Shown here piece by piece: positions 23,236 to 32,945 of a stretch of DNA of 64,000 nt. Source of the stretch: Pyrrhosoma nymphula (lineage: Eukaryota; Arthropoda; Insecta; Odonata; Coenagrionidae); NCBI GenBank assembly GCA_963573305.1, contig OY754334.1, positions 32,419,614-32,483,613 of the forward strand, in the 5' to 3' direction. Both the position numbers and the translations under genes were made by a program. The stretch's first letter is position 1, and each line of letters begins with the position of its first letter. The notes below the pieces were generated by a model. That model did no database searches. It had not been told where the DNA came from and saw nothing but the letters and a program-made list of their open reading frames with translations.

Positions 23236-23690
23236 TTAACAACTTTTTTTTGTGTGGAATACTTCAAAACATGGCACTACACATAAACCCACCCCGCACT
23301 AAAATGCACATTTCTCTTTTCTTTTATTGTATTCTTTGCACAATACACATGGTTTTGTGATAATCCTGACTTGCCTCAGACGTGACTGTCTTCGGAAAGT
23401 GACGACTGGAAAATCTCATTGATGCATTCTCTTCTATTTTTTACAACCGCCCTACATTAATTCCCTTTCCTTTCTTATGTGAGAAATTTTCCACCATGTC
23501 CTGAATAGGGGAGTGGTAAAATTTGGCAATGGGAATCTTCTTTCCATTTGCAACACAGTATAAAATGTGCGAATTAAATACACGAATGTCCACAATATGA
23601 AAAAAAAACTTTTTATGCCACTTAAAACCCTTGAGAACCAATCCTATTGAGCTTATAATCATGTCTTGTCCCTCGCACCCATATTTCTAT
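23236..23690 (-). pseudogene. piggyBac-like transposase, C-terminal part
   Basis: The minus strand reads GQDMIISSIGLVLKGFKWHK followed by KFFFHIVDIRVFNSHILY. This matches the piggyBac region with the last catalytic Asp area and the KWYKKLFFHLLD motif. It ends in a cysteine-rich tail with CVLCKEYNKRKEKC and GLCVVPCFEVFHTK, the piggyBac C-terminal zinc-binding domain. Stop codons interrupt it. One cysteine position of the tail is a stop. Sequence upstream to about 24600 has no clean frame. A TTAA-anchored terminus at 26060 may be its other end. Confidence 0.6.
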
Positions 23691-24119
23691 TTAAGTCAAG
23701 GACACATTTTGGCTTCATATTATTTTCCCGGTTTTTTAGTCTACTTCAGATTAGTCGAACCAGAGTTGCGCCAAATCGAAAGTATCCGCACCTCTTTTCC
23801 GTTACTCCATTGCCAGAAGGATGTCCCCATATAAACTGTGTTTCTCCTCTTTTCAGCTTATGCTCCGTTTCGGCGTGCACTTCCTATTCCTCCTAACAAT
23901 TCCAAACATTGAACTGCATTTATGCAAACGATTCCGTAAAATTTCTCCATCGTATAAGAGGAAAATAATGTCCCCCAAATTTGTGGCAAGAGAGTGCCGT
24001 GATTCAGGGAATCGTATCTATTTTCTCGCCTCGCGTGCATTATGGCAATAACATTTTCAATTTTCACGGCAGTTGTTGTCCTGTCTTTTTACGCGAGAGG
24101 ACTGCTTCTGACTCGCTTC

Positions 24120-24600
24120 AATTTCGTTGTGCCGGATCACAAGTTAAGTTGCGGACAACGACATGGCTATGTTAGAAACGTACCTAATCTGTACTTATGC
24201 TGCCTTTAGCTAGCATTGAAGGACTAGAATAATATTTCAAAGGATATTGATCTAGTTGCCTTCCTGTCATGTTTTTTCCCACGGGGAGAAAATCCACTCT
24301 GTTTGACCATCCCATGGTATAGTACCATGGATAATCCCTTCCAATTAGCCGAGTCCCGTGGGGAAGAGGACCCTTTTTTATTTCGCCCGCAATATTTTTG
24401 ACCCCTTTTATCTTCTGCAGTGTAAGTGTCGGATAGGTCTACGAGGGTTTATGGAGTGCATAGTCATCCTGTATGTGGATTTCTTTCTGATCAGCCTCGG
24501 AAGAAGTCTGCTCGCCTTAAGGAGGTTCCGCCACGACTGTGTGAGTCAAAACAAATTCAAAATTCCACATTTTTGATATTTTGTCAAGAAAATCCTGCTT
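24120..24600 (-). pseudogene. Unrecognised broken coding-like stretch
   Basis: The minus strand has a coding-like stretch including KGVKNIAGEIKKGPLPHGTR, then LIGRDYPWYYTMGW and NRVDFLPVGKNMTG. It may be part of the piggyBac-like relic or a separate element. I do not recognise the family, so the function is left open. Confidence 0.3.
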
Positions 24601-25583
24601 TCACTGTTGCAATTGCGTTACCAATAGAAAACCAAAAGTAAGGTACAAAATATTCAGATTATTCCACGAATATATTTTAAATGAGCACTTTTTTCCAGCC
24701 ATAGGAGACGACTGCAGCGCCATGTCCTACGAATTACCGCATTTTGACTTCAATTACGGCATCAATTCTTCAAGAACTAGAAAAATAAGGTGGTAAGATG
24801 CCTGTATTTTATTTTTATTCAATTTCTCTGGATTATTTCCTTCTTAGAGACAGTTTTTCACGAAAATGGCATTTATATTTTATGGAAAAATAATATTTTT
24901 CCTCGTGTTTCCCTCATTCTCCCATTGAACACCATGTAATTTCAAGTTCAATTAGAGAAGAAATTAGTGTGGAAAGGTAACATTTTGTTGCGCACATCAG
25001 ATAGAGAGCAAGTTTTTCTACAAGTACACAGAATATGAATAAAATGACATTTAAGTCATTTTACGGTGGAACCACCTTAAGTCCCTAGCCCCTTTTTCCG
25101 CAATGTCCTCTCATCCTCCCTATTCTACCCCCGCAATTCAGTCTCCCTCTTTGCACAATGCCCTGACAAATGGCTAACAGGAGAATAGTAAATATTACCG
25201 AAGCCAGCACACTACCATATTGAGGGAAAACTCGTAGTATATCTGCAGGAGAACAAAGTATGCTAAATATAAATTTCAACAATAAACTTCAAGTAGGTAC
25301 TATTTGTAGAGTAATTTATAAGGTATGCAATATGCCATGGTGACACCGGAAAGTGGATCATGTAAAATAATTGTTTATGACACAAGTTTGAGAAATTCTA
25401 TAAAAATTTCATGAAATATATAGTATGATAGCATTGAAAGCAAATAAATTAAACCAATTAATGAGAGAATATTATAAGTCCTCAGAAATGATACCTAATA
25501 CAAAATAAATTTTATGTAAAAATATATTTAGATAACATCTATGATATTTTTCTAGAAGTTTTCCGCGACGTGAGTAGAGGTTC

Positions 25584-25816
25584 CATCTTCTTCTTCCGGG
25601 ATTCCGGTCGTGTCATTGCTTTTTTAGGACGTTTCTACTCATATTCTGGAGGCGTCTACAGGTCGAAGATATTCATCCTGAATTTTTGGCCGGATTATAC
25701 AGTAAATACATCTACAGAACTTCTTCCATCTGAAGATGCTTCCAGGACAGGAGGAGAAACGTTGCCACCTAAAGCAACGACGCGACCGGAATCCCGGAAG
25801 ATGAAGATTGAATCTC
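25584..25816. repeat. Imperfect inverted repeat (fold-back element)
   Basis: The arms are about 40 bp. The left arm contains CTTCCGGGATTCCGGTCGTG and the right arm GCGACCGGAATCCCGGAAG. The interior contains CTGAAGATGCTTCCAGGACA then GGAGGAGAAACG, a small hairpin motif also seen in other repeats of the window. Confidence 0.7.
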
Positions 25817-26029
25817 TATCAAGGATTACATGATCAAATCGAGAATCAAATATGCCGTAAATATGACCACTCCAATAACAAATGGGCGCTTTGAGGCGGT
25901 AAACCATTGTACTTCTTGCCAAAATAAATTATTTTAATACATACAGCTAAATTCCATTTAAAGTAACAAAAATACAACATATTTCATTAAGTGTTTTGGG
26001 AGGGGGAGGAAAATGATATTCGCAAAACG

Positions 26030-26063
26030 GTCATAACGACCGCCCCGACGGTTCTAGCGTTAA
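26030..26063 (-). repeat. piggyBac-type terminal sequence with TTAA
   Basis: Read on the minus strand the end is TTAACGCTAGAACCG followed by TCGGGGCGGTCGTT. This resembles piggyBac termini (TTAACCCTAGAA). The TTAA at 26060-26063 would be the target site. The piggyBac-like C-terminal frame at 23236-23690 has the orientation expected for this end to be its 5' terminus. The opposite terminus was not found. Confidence 0.5.
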
Positions 26064-26652
26064 ATCAGTCTTCTTTCGAAGCCTCGGCTTCGTGATGTTC
26101 ATATTTTTTCAGCTTGCCTAGATAACACATTTCGCCAAAGCTCTGCCATCAAAATGTCGCAACATTCTTCAATGCTTCCTCTTTCGTCATCTTTATCCGC
26201 GGGTTTTGATTTTCCGGTGATATCGAAAACTTGATAATTTGTTGCCATAAAAATATCAATTTCGACGGAATCCCCTCCGTATGCACGTTGATCACGTCAC
26301 AATTGTATTTAGCTTCCATTTTCGACTCACAAGACACGCGATTGCTCACTGCGTGTCGCTCATTTTTCCACTGTCTCCTTGTTCGGTACCTAGCAACTTT
26401 CAATCGATGGAACCGCGCTGCCTAGCGAGACAGACTAGACTTATTCGCGAGCACTTTGTTTGGAATGTGTAGCCAAAAGGTCGTAATTACTGAAACAAAT
26501 GCTCCGGAGTTTGGTAAAGCTTATTTCAAGACTACTGTATATACAGTGTTCTTGGCTTATCTATAACAAATGCTTGTGCTCCGAGCTTTATCTCAGAGTG
26601 CTTATACTCTATACTCATGTATTTGCTCTGATTGCAAAGAAGAAACTTTGTG

Positions 26653-26743
26653 GTTTCGGCTGTCAAGCCATCTTCAAGTACATGTACCTGAAGATGTACC
26701 CGAAATGTACCTGAAGATGGCATGACAGCCGAAACCGGTCGTT
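26653..26743. repeat. Inverted repeat with CTGAAGATGG/CCGAAAC motif
   Basis: The left arm GGTTTCGGCTGTCAAGCCAT continues CTTCAAG. It pairs with the right arm CTGAAGATGGCATGACAGCC continuing GAAACC. A third CTGAAGATG sits between the arms. This motif is common at the ends of Penelope-like and related elements. Confidence 0.65.
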
Positions 26744-26777
26744 CTTTTTCTAATAGATAGTGGAAGCCACATCCCAG

Positions 26778-26905
26778 AGAGCAAAGCAAGTCTGCAAATT
26801 TGCAGCAAGTCTGCATCAAACTTGCTAGTTTCCACTTTGTGCACCTTCAGCAAGTGTGCAGAGAAAGTCTGCTGTTAGTGTGCACAGTAAGTCTGCTGCA
26901 AGTGT
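26778..26905. repeat. Degenerate tandem array of (AG)CAAGTSTGCA units
   Basis: Variants of GCAAGTCTGCA and CAAGTGTGCA recur at least six times with irregular spacing of roughly 15-20 bp. No coding frame is involved. Confidence 0.6.
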
Positions 26906-27379
26906 GCATGCATTGAAATTTTGTCAATGAAAAACGTGAAATGTTCAAGAAGAAAGTTAGAGAAAATTTTCACCAAATCCAAGAAAATATTTATTAGCCT
27001 ATAACTAATAATCTGAGTGGTTAAGCTGATCAAAATATGGAAGTAATGAAGTTAAGGTATTTTTAATGCTAATAAAAACATTTTTTCCGAAACCAGTCAT
27101 TTTATTCCCCCCCCCCTTATTTCAAATCCTGGGTACGCCCATGGTATGGATCAGTACAAAATAATACCTATATAATACTCTTTATATGAAAATAATTTAT
27201 TTAATAAGTAAATATTTCTGAAATCACTTCTTCTAGTACAGGAATAAAAAGATCAGGAATGGTTAAGAGGGCAAAGAAACACAGAATGATAAATTCATTG
27301 TATCATCTCTTGATCATTGGGAAGAACACCTTCTTGCCGAGTTTTTACTTTAATGATGGGCTAAGCATATAAATATGAA

Positions 27380-28260
27380 GTCGGATGACGTTGGAGATGA
27401 AAAGAATTAGGAACAAATTACGATTCCCCCCAACCTATCAAACTTATTTCAGGCCACCAAACCTCTCTACAAATCAGTTATTCACTCCAAAACTTCAGCC
27501 AACCCTTGCAACCGGCCTAGATGCAAAACATGATTATTATTATCCACGAACCGACTCCCGAATAAATTCAGAAATTCTCATTTTCCTTCCGTTTCCTCAC
27601 CCTCCTGTACCACCTCCTGTACCCAACATTTTTTTTATGTACTTCTTTGTAAGCTATGCCCGGCCTTCTACATTGGACTTTGTAGTACACCTCTTAATAT
27701 CACGATAAATAATCACCGTGCCTCATGCAATCCATCCTCCCAAAACTTCTCTTACTCTGTCCCTACTCATGCCGCCTCCCATTCTACTAAATTAGATAAT
27801 TGCTCCAATGTAGCTGTTCTGGCCTCTCTACCCCCCACAGCCACTCCAATTACTATGAGAACTTTAGAGCAAGCCTGTATATTTTATTTCAACGCTCTTC
27901 AGCCACCTGGCCTAAACCGGTCCCATTAATTTGCAATGATCCTCCCCTCCCCCAACCTTCAACATTGTACCTATAATTTTGTAACATCTTCTCCCCTACC
28001 AACCTTCAACTTTGTATCTTTCTGTCTCTTAACTTGGTCATGGCAACTTCCCCGTTTCGTCTTTTCCATTTCCCTTACCTCCATTCCACCCCTCCTTAAC
28101 TTTTCACCTTCCCTCTCCTCAATGCTCTCTTCCCTCACCATCCCAAACATTTCCTCTTCATTCTTCCTTTACCTCTCGCTGAAGAAGGTGACGGCGATCC
28201 ACCGAAATATTCAAAACCCGTTGAGTTCTCTCTTTTTTATGTTTTTTTCCTTTTAGTCAC
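27380..28260 (+). mobile_element. Penelope-like element, 3' end with GIY-YIG region, decayed
   Basis: Broken frames read CKLCPAFYIGL, then NHRASCNPSSQNF, PTHAASHSTKLDNC and MRTLEQACIYFNALQPPGLN then RSH and stop. This parallels the better-preserved copy on the opposite strand (28707-29444), residue for residue in places. The CT-rich tail to 28260 contains a hairpin motif GAAGAAGGTGACGGCGATCC then ACCGAAAT. It abuts the TA microsatellite. Confidence 0.75.
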
Positions 28261-28274
28261 CCTTGTGACGAAGT

Positions 28275-28277
<3 letters not shown>

Positions 28278-28351
<74 letters not shown>
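28278..28351. repeat. (TA)n microsatellite
   Basis: About 74 bp of nearly perfect TA dinucleotides. It separates two Penelope-like copies that point toward it. The IYIY open frames across it are artefacts. Confidence 0.97.
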
Positions 28352-28357
<6 letters not shown>

Positions 28358-28479
28358 CTTTGCCACAGGTGGGGCGGAATTAAATATAGAAACACAAAAA
28401 AGAACACACACACTATACGTTCTGATATTTCGGCACGTTGCCTTTCTCACATAAGGAAGGATACAGAATGATGGACAGG

Positions 28480-28710
28480 CAGGGGACAAGGGGTAGAGTG
28501 AGGTAGGAGGAGAGGGAGGAGAAAGGGGTAAGAAAGGGGAGAAGAGGGGGGGCGGGAGGGGGTCAGAAGAGGAGAGAGGGGTGAGGGGGGAGAAGAGGCG
28601 GGAGAGGGTCGGAGAAGGAGGAAGGGATGTGGGAGGGAGGAAAGGGGAGGGGCGGGAGGGGATAAAAGGAGGAGAAAGGGGAGAGGAGGAGAAGGGGCGG
28701 TAGGGGTCAG
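28480..28710. repeat. Purine-rich tract (G/A on plus strand)
   Basis: About 230 bp made almost entirely of G and A with runs of GGGG and GGAGGAGA. It is the C/T-rich 3' untranslated part of the minus-strand Penelope-like copy. The plus-strand copy has a matching C/T-rich tail at 27930-28140. Confidence 0.75.
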
Positions 28711-29444
28711 TGAGCCCGATTTAATCCGGGGGGATTATAGGCAGAATAAAGCCAGATACAAGCCAATTCTAATGTACGTAATTGAAGGGGAGAGGCAGAG
28801 GGAGGGAGGGAAGACAATATGCCTGCTCGGAAACATTTGTTAAAACTGACATTGTGGGAGGAAGCATGGATCGGGACGGGGAAGGAGGCATTGGGCGAGG
28901 ACGGCTTACAACTGGCTCGGTGGCCGGTCAATCTAACACTTAAGGCGTTAGTGGTGAGACCAATGTAATAGGAATCGCAAAGGTTGCAAAGGAGGATGTA
29001 CACAATGTTGTGGGAAGTGCATGACCGAGAGGGGACGGAAGGAAGTGGGTGGGAGAGGAATTTAGCGGGGAGGGGGTCGGTAATAAGAATAGGGCACGTT
29101 TTACATCTCGCGCGATGGCAGGGGTTGGGTGGGGTTTTAGAGCTAATATAGGGTTTAGTCAGCGGTTTGGTGGTTTTTAGGATGCTGGAGAGGTTAGGGG
29201 GACGCCTGAAGGTGAGAGAGGGACATTTGGGGAATGTGTTTTTGGTGGTGAGATTATCAGAGAGGAGTGGGAAAAGGTTTTTAATGATTTTTTTGAGGGC
29301 ATGGACGCCTGGGAAGTAGGTGGTACAGAGGGAGAGGTTGTAATTCTCCTTATTTTGGGTTGGTTTAGGAGGAAAGGGTTTTTTGAGAATTCGTTTATTG
29401 AGAAGAGTCTCAGGATATCCTCGTCGGAGAAGGGATTGGTGCAA
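28707..29444 (-). pseudogene. Penelope-like polyprotein C-terminus with GIY-YIG endonuclease domain
   Basis: The 245-residue open frame begins inside the element. It has a K/P-rich linker, the CCHH-like cysteine pair RARCKTC, the GIY-YIG core SYYIGLTTNALSVRLTGHRA followed by SC, and the family end LELACIWLYSAYNPPGLNRA then H. The intact stop and the long frame suggest fairly recent activity. The RT half upstream is frameshifted and truncated by inversion, so this copy cannot be autonomous. Confidence 0.85.
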
Positions 29445-29773
29445 AGAGGAAAGGAATTTATCAAGGGAATCGGGGTTATTACATATGCGAAAACCTCGTG
29501 TAGAAAGAGAGTAGGGGAGGGATCTTTTAGTATGGGAGGGATGGCAGCTGTTATAGTGAAGATATTGCTGCTTATTGGTGGGTTTGATGTGGACTGAGGT
29601 GTTGAAATGGTGGTTGGAGAGAGTGATATCTACATCAAGGAAGGTAACATGGGAAGAAGAGAAATGAGAGGCGAAGGAGACAGAAGAGAAATCGTTGAGA
29701 GCGGAAATAAATGAATTAAAAGAATCGACGTCATGGGGCCAGAGAAGGAAAATGTCGTCGATGTATCGGAGCC

Positions 29774-29873
29774 AGAGTAAGGGTTTCAGGGGTTAGCCCT
29801 TCCTATGCCAACCTTTTCCTCGGCCGTGTCGAAGAGTCCTTCCTATCCTCACAACCCCTGAAACCCTTACTCG
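29774..29873. repeat. Fold-back of the Penelope RT: 20-bp inverted repeat with inverted coding segment
   Basis: GAGTAAGGGTTTCAGGGGTT at 29774-29793 is matched by its reverse complement near 29852-29872. On the plus strand 29800-29873 encodes ANLFLGRVEESFLSSQPLKP then LL, the RT segment that should immediately precede LLWLRYIDD on the minus strand. The 5' RT part is therefore inverted relative to the 3' part. Confidence 0.8.
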
Positions 29874-29909
29874 AAAATAGAACACATAGAAAATCCATTG
29901 GGGGATATT

Positions 29910-29994
29910 TCATACTCCCCCCCCCCCCCCCCCGATGGGCAAATTAGCAGATATTGCCCCCCCCCCCCGAGATGTGGTCCTGGATCCGCCACTG
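29910..29994. mobile_element. End of a hAT-like non-autonomous element with poly-C tracts
   Basis: Two long C runs precede CCTGGATCCGCCACTG, the inverse of CAGTGGCGGATCCAGG, a common hAT terminal sequence. Only the right end is recognised; the left end is lost or diverged. Confidence 0.45.
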
Positions 29995-30365
29995 ACTCAG
30001 ATCAGGACACAAATGAAAACATGCCACTCAGAAAATCCAAGAGAGTACACAGGAAGTGGCATAAATGTGATGGAACTTGCTGCTCTGTCAAAATCAAAAC
30101 AAGTGAAAGGGTTAAGGATCCTATCAATATTGCAGAAGCACTCAGAGGACCTCAGATTAAAAATTGGAAAGAAGCTATGGACCGAGAAATGCAAAAACTA
30201 GAAAGTATTAAAGCATGGGACATAGTGGAGAGACCATTTGATCGAAATGTCATCAGCTGTAAATGGATCTACAAGACCAAATATGACAATGAAGGAAACA
30301 TATCAAGTTATTGAGCAAGGTTAGAGGCCAGAGGCTTCACACAAATTCGAGGTGAAGACTTCTTC

Positions 30366-30879
30366 AATGCAATGGGTTTGGTCCAAGTACACTTCACCAT
30401 TTTTCCCTCTCTCCAGCCTGATGGACAGGATGTTTTTCACTTCTCCCAGGTCTTTGATGGAAAATTTCTGGCCGAGCATTTTCTTGAATATTTTAATAAC
30501 TTCATCAGTTCCAGAAATATAGAAGTCATCCACATAAACACCCACTGTTAAGTTTTTGTCCTGTGTTGTATACAAGCAGGGATCGTTGTATGACCTTTTC
30601 AATCCCATATTTTCCATGGCTTCATTTAGATCTTCGTTCCAATTTTTCCCAGATTGGTGTAATCCATATATTGACCTTTTCAGCCTGCACACAAAGATTG
30701 AGGGGTTTCGACTCTCAAAATAACCTGGTGGCAGCTCCATCACTTCTTCCTTGAGTTTACTGTTTAGGTAGGCAGCATCAACATCCATATGGTGTATTTC
30801 CCACTTTTTCTCTGCAGCTATGGCTAGCATACATCTGAGAGTTGTTTTCTTGATCACGGGGCTGTAGGTGTTGAAGAAG
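30366..30879 (-). pseudogene. copia reverse transcriptase core, inverted within its own element
   Basis: On the minus strand the block reads VFFNTYSPVIKKTTLRCMLA, DVDAAYLNSKLKEEVMELPP, RSIYGLHQSGKNW, GVYVDDFYISG and DLGEVKNILSIRLERGKNG, ending DQTHCIEEV. The catalytic VDD is intact. Both flanks on the plus strand continue the same polyprotein. The junctions fall on short inverted matches around CTTCTTCAA/TTGAAGAAG. About 60-80 residues expected between CIEEV and RPDISYAV are missing, so the inversion came with a deletion. Confidence 0.85.
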
Positions 30880-31477
30880 ACCTGATATTTCATATGCAGT
30901 GAACCGATTGTGTCAAAAGAACAAGAATCCCTCGAGAAGAGACTGGAATGAGATAAAATATCTGTTGAGATATTTAAAGGGTACCAAACATCTAAAACTA
31001 GTCTACCAGAGGGGAGGAAACCAACTGGAGGGGTACGTGGATGCTGACTGGGCAAATGACCGGATCGACAGAAAATCCATCTCTGGTTTCTGCTTGATCT
31101 TGGCAGGAGGAGCTGTCAGTTGGCGCAGCAAGAAGCAGTCGTCAATCAGCTTGTCCACAGTTCAGGCTGAGTATATAGCCTTGAGTGACACGTGCAGGGA
31201 AGTCACTTGGATTTGTGGACTGCTTCGAGATTTTGGTTTTGCAGACCTAGCTGTTAAACCAATCACTATACATGCTGACAACCAAGGAGCGATCAACATA
31301 GCTGAAAACTGTTCTGGGTCTGAACGATCAAAACACATTGATGTCAAGTACCATCTCATCAGAGAGATGATTAAGAATGGAGACATCCAGCTCAAGTATA
31401 TTAATACAAAGAAAAATCTTGCTGACATTTTTACTAAAGTATTGCTAAAAATAACCAAATGTACTGCCAAAGTTTAG
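30880..31477 (+). pseudogene. copia RNase H domain (second family)
   Basis: The frame continues from PDISYAVNRLCQKNKNPSRR with YLLRYLKGTKHLKLVY, GYVDADWANDRIDRKSISGF, STVQAEYIALSDT, HADNQGAINIAEN and KHIDVKYHLIREMI, to LADIFTKVL. All catalytic positions of copia RNase H appear present (D in DADW, E in QAEY, D in ADNQ). The ATG at 30899 is internal and not a start. Confidence 0.85.
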
Positions 31478-31840
31478 GGCTTATTTTATCACCTTGAAAT
31501 GTTATAAGATTAATATTATTTGTGGATTTGCTTATTTCCATATTGTGCTAAACCTTTATCTCACTTATGTTTAGTATTAATTATAATGTTGATACATTTC
31601 TTATTTAGACTGAGGTGAGTGATTTAAATACTTGCCATATTATTTATTTAATTGCTTTATGCATATCTTTCTTGTTCATGTTTTATTTTGATTTTGCTCC
31701 ATTGCAGGGGAGGTTTATTTCTCTATGTCATTAACATATTTTTTCTTTTCTCTTCAGAGTATTGTTAAATTCAATTTTTAGTTGTTTTTACTTTATTAAA
31801 CCAGCATGTATTCATTTTTTTTGTGCCCAACAAGGGGAGG

Positions 31841-32045
31841 TGTTAAAATGTTTAGTTTATGTTGGTCACAAATAGCAGTTATCATGCATATTTCGTTTTT
31901 CTTTTGTCTTTGTTATGCTATTTTTAATTGTTGTCTTGAGTCTATAATAAACTGCCATTAGAAAGTATGCCTGTGCTTATCTTTATTATATAAAGTTAGG
32001 AAGTTAGATAGTCACTGGCCAGTCTTAAGAATAAGTTTTCAAACA
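31841..32045 (+). repeat. 3' LTR-like end of the second copia relic
   Basis: It begins TGTTAAAATG directly after the polypurine tract AAGGGGAGG and ends CAAACA. Within it, AATAAA near 31947 could serve as the polyadenylation signal. No matching 5' LTR is present in the window, so the right boundary rests on the terminal CA and on the change to LINE sequence after it. Confidence 0.6.
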
Positions 32046-32496
32046 TATAGAACATTTAGTAGTCCTTTTTATCCACTCTTCCATTTCCGTTCCATCTTAT
32101 TTCTTGTAACGCCACTACATCCATCTCATATATCAATACTTCTTCAGCGATCTCTGCCATTTTTCCAGCTTTCAGCATGGTCCTTACATTCCATGTAGCT
32201 AAGGTCAATGTTGCATTCCGTTTTCGAGTTCCTGATCGTTTGCCAGTGTCATCATCCTTAAATCCGTCCGTATTCCAAGGCTTCTTTATGGGTTTCGTAA
32301 CAGAACATTTTTTACGGTGTGGGGTTGTTAGCCCCACGCCCAATCTGGAGGACCAGGGTACCTCTTTTTGTCTGGCCTATCCCCCTTGACCTGTCCGGCT
32401 TGGGTGGCCCTACCAGGAGCTTTCGCTCCCGCCGGCATAGCTCTCATAGGTTCGCTTAGGCACGCAAGCCCCCTCATCACGACAAGATAGAGATAC
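32046..32496 (-). mobile_element. RTE-like LINE, 5' fragment with start of the endonuclease
   Basis: The minus strand reads TLATWNVRTMLKAGKMAEIA followed by EEVLIYEMDVVALQEIRWNG. This is the start of an APE-type endonuclease of the RTE/BovB style (TWNVRT ... QEIRW). The upstream part (32496-32350) holds the 5' leader with a GAGCGAAAGCTCC hairpin. The fragment stops soon after the catalytic Glu region. Confidence 0.75.
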
Positions 32497-32499
32497 CAG

Positions 32500-32945
32500 C
32501 GAGGGGGTCTTTGTTGTATACCAACTTTGAATGCTGCAAAGTTGGTTCAGTAAGTTTTTTCAAGTCATCAAAAGAGGGAACGTGAAACGTCTGATTTGTT
32601 TTCCACTGATTTAGCCAATTATTTCTGATTGACTTCAGAAGATGAACAATATAAAAAACAATGAATACTGAATTCATTTCATCAAAGGGATTCCGAAATG
32701 ACGTAGCCAAAGTACACCCAAAAAATAATCGAAACATATTTCTGTTCACCCGGTTGTTATCCAAAATTAAACACAGCACATTATAGCCAATTTCAGACAA
32801 CATGCGCAAAACGTCTATTACCAGCGTTTGCAAATGAGAACCAGTTAAGTTATTCACAGGATAAAGGGCTACGACATCCTTGTTCTTGGAAAACACCGAT
32901 GTTAGCATAAAACACTGAAGGGTTGTAGCCTCGGCTGCATTATGA
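32500..32945 (-). pseudogene. P-element transposase, RNase H-like and GTP-binding part
   Basis: The minus strand reads AAEATTLQCFMLTSVFSKNK, DVVALYPVNNLTGSHL, LILDNNRVNRNMFRLFFG and FYIVHLLKSIRNNWLN. These match the P transposase block in which SKNKDVVALVPV, SDNNxxNRxMF and DxVHLLKxIRNNWLN are conserved. The frame is open for about 150 residues and then passes into RTE sequence. The rest of the C-terminus is missing. Confidence 0.85.

Larger units (their letters stand above)
28360..29793 (-). mobile_element. Penelope-like retroelement (RT catalytic motif to GIY-YIG and 3' tail)
   Basis: Read from right to left, the element begins at the RT catalytic region PLLWLRYIDDIFLLWPHDVD (29793-29730). 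The thumb region follows (STRGFRICNNPDSLDKF), then a 245-residue open frame at 29444-28707 with the GIY-YIG endonuclease core (YILLCNLCDSYYIGLTTNAL ... NHRASC-like GHRASC) and end PPGLNRAH. One frameshift near 29460 separates the RT and endonuclease frames. A purine-rich (plus strand) tail follows to the TA microsatellite. The part upstream of YIDD lies in inverted orientation at 29800-29873. Confidence 0.85.
29995..32045 (+). mobile_element. Ty1/copia relic (second family) with an internally inverted RT block and 3' LTR
   Basis: Plus-strand pol fragments frame an inverted block. 29995-30365 carries the RT start (DPINIAEALRGPQIKNWKEA, SCKWIYKTKYD, ARGFTQIRGEDFF). 30366-30879 is the RT core in reverse. 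30880-31477 carries RPDISYAVNRLCQKNKNPSR and RNase H. A polypurine tract AAGGGGAGG at 31832-31840 precedes a 205-bp LTR-like end (31841-32045, TGTTAAAATG ... CAAACA). No 5' LTR, gag or integrase is present. Confidence 0.85.

Noticed and set aside
28265..28489. Frames encoding IYIYIY repeats on both strands
   Set aside because: They are translations of the TA microsatellite and have no other content.
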